Assembly (NCBI GenBank): GCA_002796755.1
Contig: PHFE01000029.1
Span: 1,116,677-1,180,676 of the forward strand
From: Paracorniculantispora psalliotae
Lineage: Eukaryota > Ascomycota > Sordariomycetes > Hypocreales > Cordycipitaceae
Direction of reading: 5' to 3'
Length of the DNA: 64,000 nt
The notes under the pieces were generated by a model, which saw only the letters and a list, made by a program, of their open reading frames with translations, had not been told where the DNA came from and did no database searches. The translations under genes were made by a program, and so were the position numbers. Of this stretch, positions 10,001 to 20,407 are shown piece after piece. How positions within the stretch are numbered: position 1 is the stretch's first letter; every line of letters starts with the position of its first letter.

Positions 10001-12257
10001 TTCGCGCACGATACAAATCGCCCCGCTTCAGGCCTATGCTTCTGCCCTCTTCTTCACGCCACCGAAAAGTCTTGTCAAGCAGGCGTTTGAAGCTGAGGCG
10101 CCTAAATGGGCTGTTGCTTTCTCCGGCATGGGGCCGGACTGGGAGCCCTGCTTACTGACGATTGAGCCTCCGCTACCCACGCGAGGAAGAGACACCATAG
10201 CAGCACTCTCCGCGGATAAAACGAAGCTTGCAATTCTGCTTCGATCGATGATTCAAATATATGACACTACAACTTGGAATATCCTTGGAAAAATTGACAC
10301 TATGAACAGAACTTATCGATGTCTGTCACTTTCTCAAGATGGTCGTCGATTGGCTGCGGTGCTTGAATCTAGTGACACCGAAATTTGGGACTGGACAACA
10401 GAAACTCTCTTGTCCAGCTTTCAAGGTCCTGGAAAATATTCTCAGCTAATCTTTTCCTGCAAAAATGACGAAAAATTTGCTTATTTCGAATACGATACGC
10501 TACATCTTCTAGATCCCGCAACCCACAGTGTGGACACAGTCTCCCTATCACACCTATTTTTATCGAACGAATTCAACGAAGCAAATGACGCAATGACTTT
10601 CAAGAGAATAATGGAAGTAGATACGTCGAAAGTCATAGCTGGCCAATGCTTTCGTGGCCATGACGAACACGATGCGTCCGTCATCATCTCAATCTCATCA
10701 TGTGGGGGCTTGATGGCGCGCGTCAGAAAAGACCAGCTACATGTGTTTAATACAGAGACGGGTCAGAGTCTGAGTACTGCCACACTTGAGCGTCATGAAG
10801 AAAAAGGGAAAACATGGAAACTTCATTTTTTCGACGGCAATCGACGTCTCGCACACATCGCTTGGGATGGACAGTTGAGCATTTGGGACGTTGATCCACT
10901 CGCTCTCACGAAAACCACACACTTGTTTGAAACTGGCCCTTTCGACGCCATATTTTTGGACGATCGCAATCAAATGATATCTTTCGCTTGCGCCGCTGGC
11001 AGCATAAGCGTATGGAGTCTGTCGCAGCTCACATCGACCCAAGACAAAGGCAACCGGCTAGAGTTGATTGACAAGGAACAGCACTGGGCCAGCCTTTCGA
11101 AGCTTGTGACAATCTCGTCAAAGAAGAGCCTTAAAGTTTGGAATACAAAGGATGCCCGATGTCTACAAACGATCCACGTTCAATTGGAAGTACAAGCGGA
11201 CGAGTCGAAAGAGACACCATCAATACAATTGGCTGCCCTATCTGCCAATAGTAGACGCTTGGTGTTGGTGGACAGCAACAATGTGATTCGTGCTTGGGAT
11301 GTTGAAACCGCCTCTTCTTTGGGAATGCTGGAGACAGCCGCTCAAGACTCTAGGCTGAAAGCATTCTCGCCAGATGGGAATTATATTGTTCTTCACGCGT
11401 TTCACATGAACGGAGCACAAGTTCAAATTGCTGATATCAGCGGGCAAGAAGGGCATTGGCCGCTTAAAGAGTTCACACTTGAGTGCTCTTTCCCTTTCCG
11501 CAGCGGCGATTTTGTATTTTCGGACAATGGAAAATTTCTTGCCACTTTTGTTTCAACTTTTGTTTCAACTGTATACGTGTGGGACATGGAAAATCTGTCA
11601 CAAGAACCAATGCGATTCGAACTTGGGCGACCGGCGAGCTCTATTGCATTTTCACCTACCAACAAGCATCTAGCGGCAGCTACCGAAGGATGGCTCACGA
11701 TATGGGATCTTGAAGCTTCTGGAAGTGCGACCGTTCTTGAAATTCAAGAGGAAACCGTCCTAAAGCGTCTCTTCAAAATTGTGTTTTCCCAAAGCGGACG
11801 ACACATTGGGCTTTGCATTGCTCCCGAGGGTAGCTTTTCCAGTGTCCGCAGCCCCTTTCAGCTGAACCCTCACGCTTCTGATTCTTACCACGCCATCACT
11901 GCCGGCTATGAGACAAATACCTGTTTGTTTAAGGTGGCCGATGCTGCTGACGGGGAGTTTGAGCACCATCTGTCGCTGGACGCCAGCGGCGACGTGGCGC
12001 TATGGCTGAACGACCAAGGTGCGGTACACATACAGACCGCGTCTGGAGTAGTGGAATTCGGCCCCGACATTGACAAGCTTAGCTACGTAGGGTTTGGGAT
12101 GAGCGAAGATAAGAGGTGGGTCATGAAAGGCTCAGACAGGATGCTGTTCGTGCCCGAGGCGTATCGTGCCCACAGACCGTATATTGTCGATTCGGTCGCT
12201 ATTCTACGACACAGCACACATACAATGCTCATACATCTGAGGAATGATGATCCATAG
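7035..12257 (+). CDS. NLR-type STAND receptor: NACHT_N - NACHT - WD40 (NLR1)
   Basis: Two exons, 7035-9881 and 9945-12257. The 63-nt phase-0 intron has a GTAAGT donor, a CTAACC branch point and a TTAG acceptor. The product is 1719 residues. After a polar N-terminus with two 27-residue repeats comes a NACHT_N-type helical effector or scaffold region, about residues 130-380 (opening LWDRAYAKLKESKLSLVTEY). The NACHT NTPase follows: GTRTSIKNRIESWV, Walker A GPAGTGKST at about 473-481, and Walker B LIIIDALDELG at about 577-587. After a winged-helix-like linker, the second exon is a long series of diverged WD40 repeats ending in WD or WN motifs (IWDWTTE, SIWDVDPL, KVWNTKDA, AWDVETAS, VWDMENLS, IWDLEASG). 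Such proteins are intracellular ligand sensors that oligomerise on activation; in fungi, members control heterokaryon incompatibility and xenorecognition. The ligand here is unknown. Its repeats look mutually diverged, unlike the near-identical repeats of HET-E/HET-D. It converges on the ABC transporter gene. Confidence 0.92.
7161..7322 (+). repeat. 81-bp tandem duplication in the NLR1 N-terminus
   Basis: Two adjacent 81-nt units (7161-7241 and 7242-7322) encode 27-residue repeats that share HQEP or RQEP starts, SLRPETN versus KLRSEPN, and a common TPAEPT or APAEPT end. The copies have diverged at many codons but keep the frame. The segment is polar and proline-rich, probably a flexible linker before the NACHT_N region. 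Confidence 0.8.
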
Positions 12258-12525
12258 GTGAAATGAAGTAAATATTATTTATCAGCTCGAAACTGAGGAA
12301 ATGTATATCGCAACCGTGGAAGACTATTGCCTGGCGTCCGGGTTCAATCATATGGATAGTAAGCGTCTGCCATGCGGAATGCGAGGCCCAGGAGAAGGGC
12401 TGAGCAACTTTAAAGATGTGAGCAAATAGGAATTGTAATTATGTAAGAATATTATCAGCAAAGCAACGAGAAGCCAGTTAGAAGTCAGTCAAACATGAAA
12501 ATCGCTCCAAACGCCAGTTTCCCAT

Positions 12526-15500
12526 CTAGTCCAAATTCTGCGCCTCGCACATCTTGCGATACATGCCGCCCTGGGCCACCAGCTCCGCGTGCGTCCCCTG
12601 CTCCAAAATGCGGCCGTTATAAAACACGCAAATCACATGCGCGTCCTTGACCGTCGACAGCCGGTGCGCGACCGCCACCGTGATGCGGTCGCCCGCCCGC
12701 GCCGCCTCGGCCAGCGCCGCCTGCACCACCCGCTCGCTCGCCGTGTCGAGCGCGCTCGTGGCCTCGTCGAGGAGCAGCACGCGGGGGTCGCGGATCAGCG
12801 CGCGCGCAATGGCGATGCGCTGCCGCTGACCGCCCGACAGCTGCGTGCCGCTGGCGCCGGCGGCCGTGTGCACGCCATCGGGCAGCGAGGAGACGAAATC
12901 CCAGGCGTTGGCGGCGCGGAGAGCGGCTTCAATGTCGGCGTCGGTGACGGTGGTGGAAGAGGAAGAGTCGATGCCGAGGGCAATGTTTTCGCGAATAGTA
13001 CCTTGGAAGAGCGTGGGCTCTTGCTGCACGAGCGCGACAGCGCGTCGGTAGAGGCGCGGGTTGAGGGTGGTGAGCTTGCGGTTGTCGATTTTGATGCTGC
13101 CCGTCGTGGGGTCGTAGAAGCGCTGCAGCATGGCAATCATGGTGGACTTGCCGCAGCCGGAGGCGCCGACGAAAGCGGCAAACTGGCCCTTCTTGATCTG
13201 TGACAGTGTGTTAGTGATATGTGACAAAATAGATATTCAATCCGCGCGGTCAAAACATACCTCGAGGTTCACGCCCCTGAGGACGGCCGTCTCCGGTCGC
13301 AGGGGATACGAAAAGCGCACATTCTCCATGGTGATGGGTCGCGCCGCACCGGGACCGCTCTCCTTGTTCTGCTCCGTCTCCTTGACGACGGGCTGCAGAT
13401 CCTGGAGCCAGAAGAGGTAGTTAGCCGCATTCTTGCCCTTGGTCAGGCTCGTCGAGAACTGGAAGAAGAGCGCGGTGGCCTGGCCTGAGTAAAAGACGCT
13501 CATGAACGCGACAAAGAAGCCGAACAGCGACAGCTCGCCAAACGACAGCAGCCGGCAGCCGTACCAGAATCCCAGCGCGAGGAACCAGTACTCGATGGAC
13601 TGCGTAAATGCGAACCAAATCATCATTGACAGCAGCGGCTTCAGCGAGCCCGACACGGCCTGGTCGAGCTCGTACGTGTAGCGCTGCAGGACCGTCTCTT
13701 CGATGGCGAGCGACGACACGGTGCGGATGGAGGTGACGGCTTCGGAGGCGATGGACGCGCTTTTGGAGTAGCGCGCGGAGAGCTGGTCGTCGAGGCGCAC
13801 GTCGAAGCGGATCTTGAGCCAGCCGGCGGCGAGCAAGGGGGGCATGCCGGCAAGGACGACGACGAGGCCAAGCTTCCAGCTGTAGGCAATGGCGAGCGCG
13901 CTGCAGCCGACGACGTTAAGGAGGGCGACGAAGATTAGCCCGACGTTGATGCCCATGAGCTCGAGGATGGACTGCGGGTTGCTATCGACGCGGCTGGCGA
14001 GCGAGCCGGTGTTGTTCTCGGCGCGGTCAAAGAATTGCAGGTCCTGGCGCAGCATGTCGTCCAAGCTCTGGCGGCGGTACTTGTGCGAGAGGGCCTATCG
14101 AATATCTGATTAGTATTGTGTGCGAGAATAAGACTAGAAGGTGCGCTTACCTGGGCAATCGTGTTGGTGGCCCAGCCGAGGATAAAGTAGAATACGAGAC
14201 AGCCGGCAGCGAGAACGATGAACATGGACGCGTAAAAGTTGCCTCTGTCAACCATGGCCGATCCCTTGAGCGTAAACACCTCCACCGTGTTGGCGACCAG
14301 GATGGCCTGGCCGGGGAAGGAAGCGCTGGCACCTATGCAACCGATCAGAGTTAAGACGTACGCCCAGGTAAGATCCGGGCTCTCCTTGACTAGACGGGCA
14401 ATAGCCGCAATCATGCCCATCTGGTTGTGGTTGCCGTAGCTGTCGCGGTCCTTTTGCTTCGCCATGCGCATCTGGTCCTCCGTCGCATACCGTGTGATGG
14501 TCTGCTGCACATCCGCCGGATCCGCGGCCTCATTCTCGTTGGCGGTCTGGTCAGACTCTTCGCCGTCCGATTCAGCTGCATCGGCTGTGACAGAGAGGTT
14601 CTGAATGGAGACCAGGTTGGCATACACGCCGCCGGAAGCGAGGAGTGTTTCGTGGGTGCCCTGTTCGACGATGCGGCCCTTGGTCATGACGACAATGTTA
14701 TCGGCCTTGCGAATGGTGGCGAGCTTGTGGGCAATGACAATCGTCGTGCGACCCTTAGAGGCGTGATCGAGAGCCTGCTGAACGACACCTTCGGCATGGG
14801 GGTCCAAAGCGCTGGTAGCCTCGTCGAGGAGAAGGACCTTGGGCTGCGAGACGATACTTCGGGCAATAGCAACGCGCTGCTTCTGGCCGCCGGAGAGCAG
14901 ACCGCCGCGCTGACCAATTTCGGTGTCGTAGCCCTGGGGAAGCTCAGAGATGAAGTCGTGCGCAAATGCAATCTGTGCTGCTTCTTGGATGCGCGACATC
15001 TTCTCCTCTCTGGGTGCATTCTCCCATGGAGTACCGACGAGACCATTGGCAATGTTGTCATATACTGATCCTTGAAACAGCACAGGTTCCTAGAAAAAGA
15101 TGTTAGCTTGCGGGGAAGCATGAGCTCTTGATTTAATTCTTACCTGCTGAACAAGTCGAACATTTTTGCGAAGCCAGTTCAAGTTCAAATCGGTAATCGG
15201 ACGGCCGTCAAGCTTGATGGTGCCAGTGAGAGGGTCATACCAGCGCTCTAGTAAACCGATAATGGTGCTCTTGCCAGAACCACTTTGTCCCTTTTATCGG
15301 TGAGCTAATGCGCAGTTAAAATAGAAATTGTAAAACTTACCACAAGAGCAGTGACCTTGCCAGCGGGAATGTTCAGCGAGAAGTCGTCGAGAACAATGGT
15401 ATCCGGGCGAGTGGGATAAGCGAATGTGACATTTTCAATTTCGATGTCGCCTTCCGTCTCGCTGGGCTGCTCGCCGGCCGCGGCAAAAGCGTCGATGCTG

Positions 15501-16737
15501 GATTCTCGGTCGATGAGGACAAACATCTGCGAGGCACCAGTGGCGGCCCGGGTAAACTCGATCAGGTAGGGCGCCAAGTTGGTAAGGCTCATGGCAGCAA
15601 TGACCACAGACAACAAAACACTAGAAAATAAGCAAAGTTAGCATGCGCGTAAGCAAAATTTCAGTGCCAACTAACGTGAAAATTTGGCCTGGGTTTTGAA
15701 TCTCGCCTCTCGCCATCATGTTGACGCCCTGCCAGAATGCGAGACCGAATCCGAGGTACAGAATGGTGTATTCAGCCGAGAACAAAGCACCAAACAGAGG
15801 CGAATTCTTGTTTCCGAGACGATGAGCTTCCTGCAGAAAGGTATCAAATTTGGCGACGAGGCGCGATCGCATCTCAAAGGCGTGAACGGCTCTAGCGCTC
15901 GACAGGACGCCTTCCGCGAACGAATTGGCCTGTGCGTGGATATCCAAGATCTTAGTCTCAATGGCAGCCTCGAGGAACGAGATGACACCCATGACGATGA
16001 TGATGGCCGGCGCGATGCAGAGCGTAATCAGAGTGAGTTTCCAGTGGGTGATGAAGGCCACGATGAACGCCGTCACAAACGCAGCGAGACCCTGGAAGGT
16101 GAGGCCGAATTTCTCAGAGATGCCGCCCTGGATGAGACGGCCGTTGTTGGTGGCTTGCGTGGCGATGGAGCCGCCTGAGCCTAAGTCGAAAAAGGCGACT
16201 TCCTGGCTGAGGGCGGCGCGGAGGTAGGAGGTGCGAATGTTGCGCACGATGCGGTAGGAGGCATAGGTGAGAAGGGAGTTATAAATGTAAGAGAGGGCGA
16301 ACCGAGCAATACCAAGATAGACAAAGTAGAGGCTTTTGCGACTCTGGTTAGCGTTCTGATTGTGATCGAATGTGAAATTTTAGACATACGCAAGCTTGCT
16401 GGATTCGCTGCGGAAATGCGCGGGTGTGGCTTTTCCGTTGGCAAAGTCGGTCATGGTCGTGACGAAACTGCCAAAAATGAGGTTTTGCAGAGCGATACCT
16501 GCGCCGGAGCCAATGGCGGCAATGATGGCAATGCCCTGAAGGGTGTATTCGAACGACCCGGCATAGGTGAAAATTCGCTAGAAAGAGTCAGAAGATGTAA
16601 AATCAAATCAAATGATAGGCTCTTACAAAGTAGGCATTGCCAGACGATTTTTTGACTTCTGGCACGGTGTCCTGCGAGGAGCGAGCATTCTCTTCGAGTT
16701 TCGTGGCGACCACGTCGGTTTTGTCTGACGCCTCCAT
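12526..16737 (-). CDS. Full-size ABC-B (MDR/P-glycoprotein type) exporter, leptomycin-resistance Pmd1-like
   Basis: Eight exons give 1278 residues: 16737-16627, 16577-16390, 16341-15676, 15620-15341, 15290-15144, 15089-14151, 14094-13261 and 13197-12526. The layout is TMD1-NBD1-TMD2-NBD2. NBD1 has Walker A GQSGSGKST at 416-424, signature LLSGGQKQR at about 527-535, and Walker B KVLLLDEATSALD. NBD2 has Walker A GASGCGKST at about 1066-1074, QLSGGQRQR, RVLLLDEATSALD and the H-loop AVAHRLSTV. Length and motifs fit fungal Pmd1-type exporters that pump hydrophobic drugs or metabolites across the plasma membrane. All nucleotide-binding residues I can see are intact. The second intron (16389-16342) is the least certain, since its acceptor was chosen to keep the frame into SLYFVYLGIA. 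It is convergent with NLR1 and has no metabolite genes beside it, so its cargo is open. Confidence 0.92.
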
Positions 16738-18963
16738 CACTGCGCAGGACGTAGAGCGATGAGCTCCGTGTAAGTGCTGAAGAAGGCGAGGGATGCTGCC
16801 AAATTATAGAAGCGGAAGATCTATCAAGATTCAATGTGCTTTGAAACTGTGTTACTCAGTGCTACCGAAGATGGTGTCACATTTGTCCACTCTTGACAGG
16901 CCGCCGCCATTATATACAACTTCTCTGAGTAAGAGATGCCGTGACGATGCTTTGCTTGGCGCAGTCATTTTGTTGTTGAGCCCACTAACTAGCTCCGCTG
17001 ACAGCTTCGCCCTGTGTAGCCTCATGTGGCGGCGCGTAACCCGTTTCTTGGCAACGTGGGCGTGGGTGTCGGTGTCCACTGCGAAGAAAAAACTTAAACG
17101 GGTCCCGAGGAATTGTTGACTTGTGCGCTTGCCAATGCCGGGCCCCGAGGACGCGGAGAGCCCAGCCCCAGAAATGCTTGGCTTTGTTTGTGTGTGTCTG
17201 TGTCTGTGAATCACTGTAACTAATGACTGCTTGGCGAAATTTACGGTCGCAGAGGTTCCCGAATCGAGAATGAGCTTACCAAATCCCTATTACAAACTTG
17301 ACCGGATCTGGGCTACATGCTGAAGGTTGGCTGCTGACGATAACGAACTGTTGCCCGTGATTGAATTTGATGATGGCGGTATCGAATCTCGTATGTGATT
17401 TCAGCGCCCGATATGGAAAGTCTCGCTCGGTAGCCGGAGTTCGAACAAGGAAAAGATCTGTAAGAGCGAGAAGAAGAAGATGGAAGATGGAAGGACGGTA
17501 TAGATTGGTGGAAAACGTGGTGAGCCTTACCCGGATAGCTTCCGTGCGCCGCGACCGCAATTCCGTAGAGCGAATGCCTGGCACGCTCGTCACACCGTGG
17601 CTGAATCCCGTACACCAGCGAACTCATCCAGCGCAACGCAGAAGATGCTACCTAGATAAAATGCATCGTATTTCTCGTTTAATTTCTCATTTTATCTCTT
17701 CACTTTTAATATTTAAATTATGGGTTGTTTTCCCGAGCTCTGATCCGCCTTCGTGCGTCTGTTCGTTCAGCTGATTCACTGGTGTTAGTCGCCGCACGCA
17801 ATGGCTCGTCTCCGCCATTTCTGTGAGACAAGAGCACACGGAGCGACGGGACGCTCACCCGTATTGAACTCCCTGTCGCATTTTACCGCTATTGCAGTGG
17901 CGGGTTACACCGGGTGAAGCACGTTCTCAGTCCAGCTCCAGCTTGCCAAGCATGAAAGCGGCAGATGAGGTTTGCCCGGCAGGGCTGTGATCAATATGTA
18001 ACTTGCTCAAAGCCCCCTGAGACAGCTGAACCTAGGGTTTGCCAAGTTTTGCGGCGGACAATTCGGCCAATTATTACGCGACCGAAATACAGGGCGAAAT
18101 GGAAGCCGCGCAAAGCATCTAATCTATTTGATCTCCGCTGATCCACCAAATAACGGCCCGTCCGGCCTATTTTTACTCTCAGCTCCGCAGCGCGTACCGA
18201 TGAATAGCCATATGAAGCATCCGCTATTATAAGCCACTGGAGGAAAGCCAGCCAGGTGGTGCACCAGCAGAAAGAATGGGATGTGGACACTCTAAAGAAA
18301 TCATTTCCCTAGAAATGCTTCAAATTTGTAGTTCTTTTCAGTTGCAGCAACTCCTTGCCAGTGACTGCCGATGGCAGTGGTACTGGTTGAATGTTACTTT
18401 GGTGTGCGACAGAATGCGTCAAGCAATCTTGTGGTTTGTTCTAACCTTGATACACCACATAACTGTTTCGTGCAACATACATTAATTTTCCGTTCGACCC
18501 GCCATGCCAGATGAAGAAGATGTGCCCGTTTACCATGGGGCGCCGTCACCTCCTCTGAGGGGGTTCGCCGCCAAAATGGCGGACTATGTAGCAACATGCA
18601 AGAGACTCTGCCATACGCCGCCGCCGCCAACACCGCCACGTGCCCGCAGACTAATTAGCGGCATGTGAAGTTTTTTTTATTTTTAGCTCTTCTCATTATA
18701 CAACGCGCATAAGTTCTGGGTGGGGGTGGGGGCGGGGGGNNNNNNNNNNNNNNNNNNNNNNNNNNNNNNNNNNNNNNNNNNNNNNNNNNNNNNNNNNNNN
18801 NNNNNNNNNNNNNATTAATACGCATTTTATAGGCAGCGAAGTGTAGCGTAAATTTAGCTCAAGCTTTTGCCCGACAGCCATAAATTGGCAGGGCGCTTTT
18901 AATAGAAACGTACAACTCAGACGCATGTCTGACTTCGGGCATCATGGTAAACGGGATACTAGT
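16738..18963. other. Gene-poor stretch with an assembly gap
   Basis: No gene supported over 2.2 kb. The largest frame (137 codons, 17361-17774) overlaps equally long frames on the opposite strand and has no domain features. The region includes the ABC gene promoter at its left end and an N-gap at 18740-18813 next to a G-run. Confidence 0.5.
18740..18813. other. Assembly gap (74 N)
   Basis: A run of 74 undetermined bases, directly preceded by GGGTGGGGGTGGGGGCGGGG-type sequence (about 18718-18739). The G-run is probably what blocked sequencing or assembly. The gap may not reflect a true length. Confidence 0.99.
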
Positions 18964-19917
18964 CTAGAATATAAAATATCTCTTTTCATGTACTCCATCT
19001 AGCTTGCTTAGCAGACCATCCGAAGGTCGATCTGACGATCGAAATGTGCGAGCGAAGTCATGGTCTATAGCTTCGATTCGAACTGTCTCATGCTCCAGGC
19101 TTTGGAAGACATTCTCAAACACGTCAGGATTCGACGGTTGTGATACAGAAAGGAGGCTGAATCGCTCCACTATTTCAACTACGACTCTAGACTGAGCCAT
19201 AAGACGTTCTGCGAAAATCGCGGTCCTTTTTGTGTAGGCAGGTTCTCGTATAGTGTCCCAATGTACGCGAAACCAGAGGATGTTCTTTTGGTGGCGACAA
19301 GCGCGTTCCTGAATCAGATCGTAAAGATAGCCCATTCGTAGCCCGCTGGTTGTCGAACTATCCTCTGGGAAAGGAGCAGTAGTCGCCCTGCTGCTGACCA
19401 CGTATTCAGGGTACCGGGTACGCACGTCCCTCTCTTCGTTCCAGAGGAATCCAAGCTGGAATATGGGAGGTTGCGCAACTAACATTCGTCGCCAGCTCGC
19501 ACCCTCCCAAGAAAATCTCTTCCGAAAAGGCTGGACATACGGATCTTCTGGAGGCTCGATAGGCAGGCTCCACATGACACCATTTTCATCGAGCTCCTCC
19601 TTTCGTGGGTTCGGAGTCCACGGCATTGTCATGAACGAGTTGGCCTGACGAAAATATGCCTTCTGGTGAATCTCAAAGAAACAAGGCGAGAAGTATTTCA
19701 CGAGAAGCGGATTGTATGACAGCGGCGCTCGGGCCTGGTCGTCATGGCTGGGAATAGCTTGAAAAAAAAGGATTTGCTGTATAGCTGGGGATTTCGTGAT
19801 AACATCAGGCCATCTTTTGCTGACGCGTTGCGCGGAGACGAGGAGCGCCACCATGTCAACATGACAGAGGATGGCCTCATGGAGCTCGGCCACAGCCAGC
19901 ACCTCTGCAACGGCCAT
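18964..19917 (-). CDS. F-box-like domain protein
   Basis: A single exon of 317 residues. The first 50 residues resemble an F-box helix bundle: VLAVAELHEAILCHVDMVALLVSAQRVSKRW, with a leucine-rich start and a VS-x-x-W end. This is followed by the pattern of a large fungal F-box family, including an FSWEGASWRRMLVAQPP block (about 133-150) and a GLRMGYLYDLI block (about 195-205). Members are thought to bind Skp1 and select ubiquitylation targets, but most are uncharacterised. The start at 19917 precedes the F-box directly. The gene lies between the N-gap region and NLR2, with no shared promoter. Confidence 0.75.
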   Translation of the reverse strand: MAVAEVLAVAELHEAILCHVDMVALLVSAQRVSKRWPDVITKSPAIQQILFFQAIPSHDDQARAPLSYNPLLVKYFSPCFFEIHQKAYFRQANSFMTMPWTPNPRKEELDENGVMWSLPIEPPEDPYVQPFRKRFSWEGASWRRMLVAQPPIFQLGFLWNEERDVRTRYPEYVVSSRATTAPFPEDSSTTSGLRMGYLYDLIQERACRHQKNILWFRVHWDTIREPAYTKRTAIFAERLMAQSRVVVEIVERFSLLSVSQPSNPDVFENVFQSLEHETVRIEAIDHDFARTFRSSDRPSDGLLSKLDGVHEKRYFIF

Positions 19918-20407
19918 GGCTTTGTTCGTGGATCGAGGAGAGCACTGGCAGCTAAATTTCAGAGTAGGGAGTATTTCGGAATAATGGCGGCCATGTTGGC
20001 GTTGTTTGTTGCCTGTTGCCCACTAGTGTCATGATTCATGGAAGCGCCCGCGTCTGCCTGGCGGAGGCGTTGATGCTCTTGTCGCACGCCACACCGCCAA
20101 CCTAAAGAGATCGGGGCAGCAAGCTGCCAAATAATTGAAAAACGAGAAGAAAAAACTTAGAACGAGAAAAAGAAACGAAATCGAACCGTCACTTTTTATT
20201 TATGCGCTTTTATAACGAGCATAATAGACTACTGATTACTCGTGGTGATGTCGTCCTAATATCTAGATCGCAGTCTATTTGCTGATATAGTTCGGACAAA
20301 ACGTCCTGGCCATGTGTTAAAGTTAAGAAACTTTCATAAATAGTTTTTTTTCCCTATGTGCTCCTATATTTTGGCCTTGGAAACAGCCACGAATCTCGCT
20401 GATGTAG
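19918..20407. other. Intergenic region between the F-box gene and NLR2
   Basis: AT-rich in its right half (20150-20400). Nothing recognisable; probably the promoter of the F-box gene and the 3' region of NLR2. Confidence 0.5.

Noticed and set aside
17361..17774. 137-codon plus-strand frame in the gene-poor region
   Set aside because: Overlaps similar frames on the other strand; Arg-rich and without domain or splice support.
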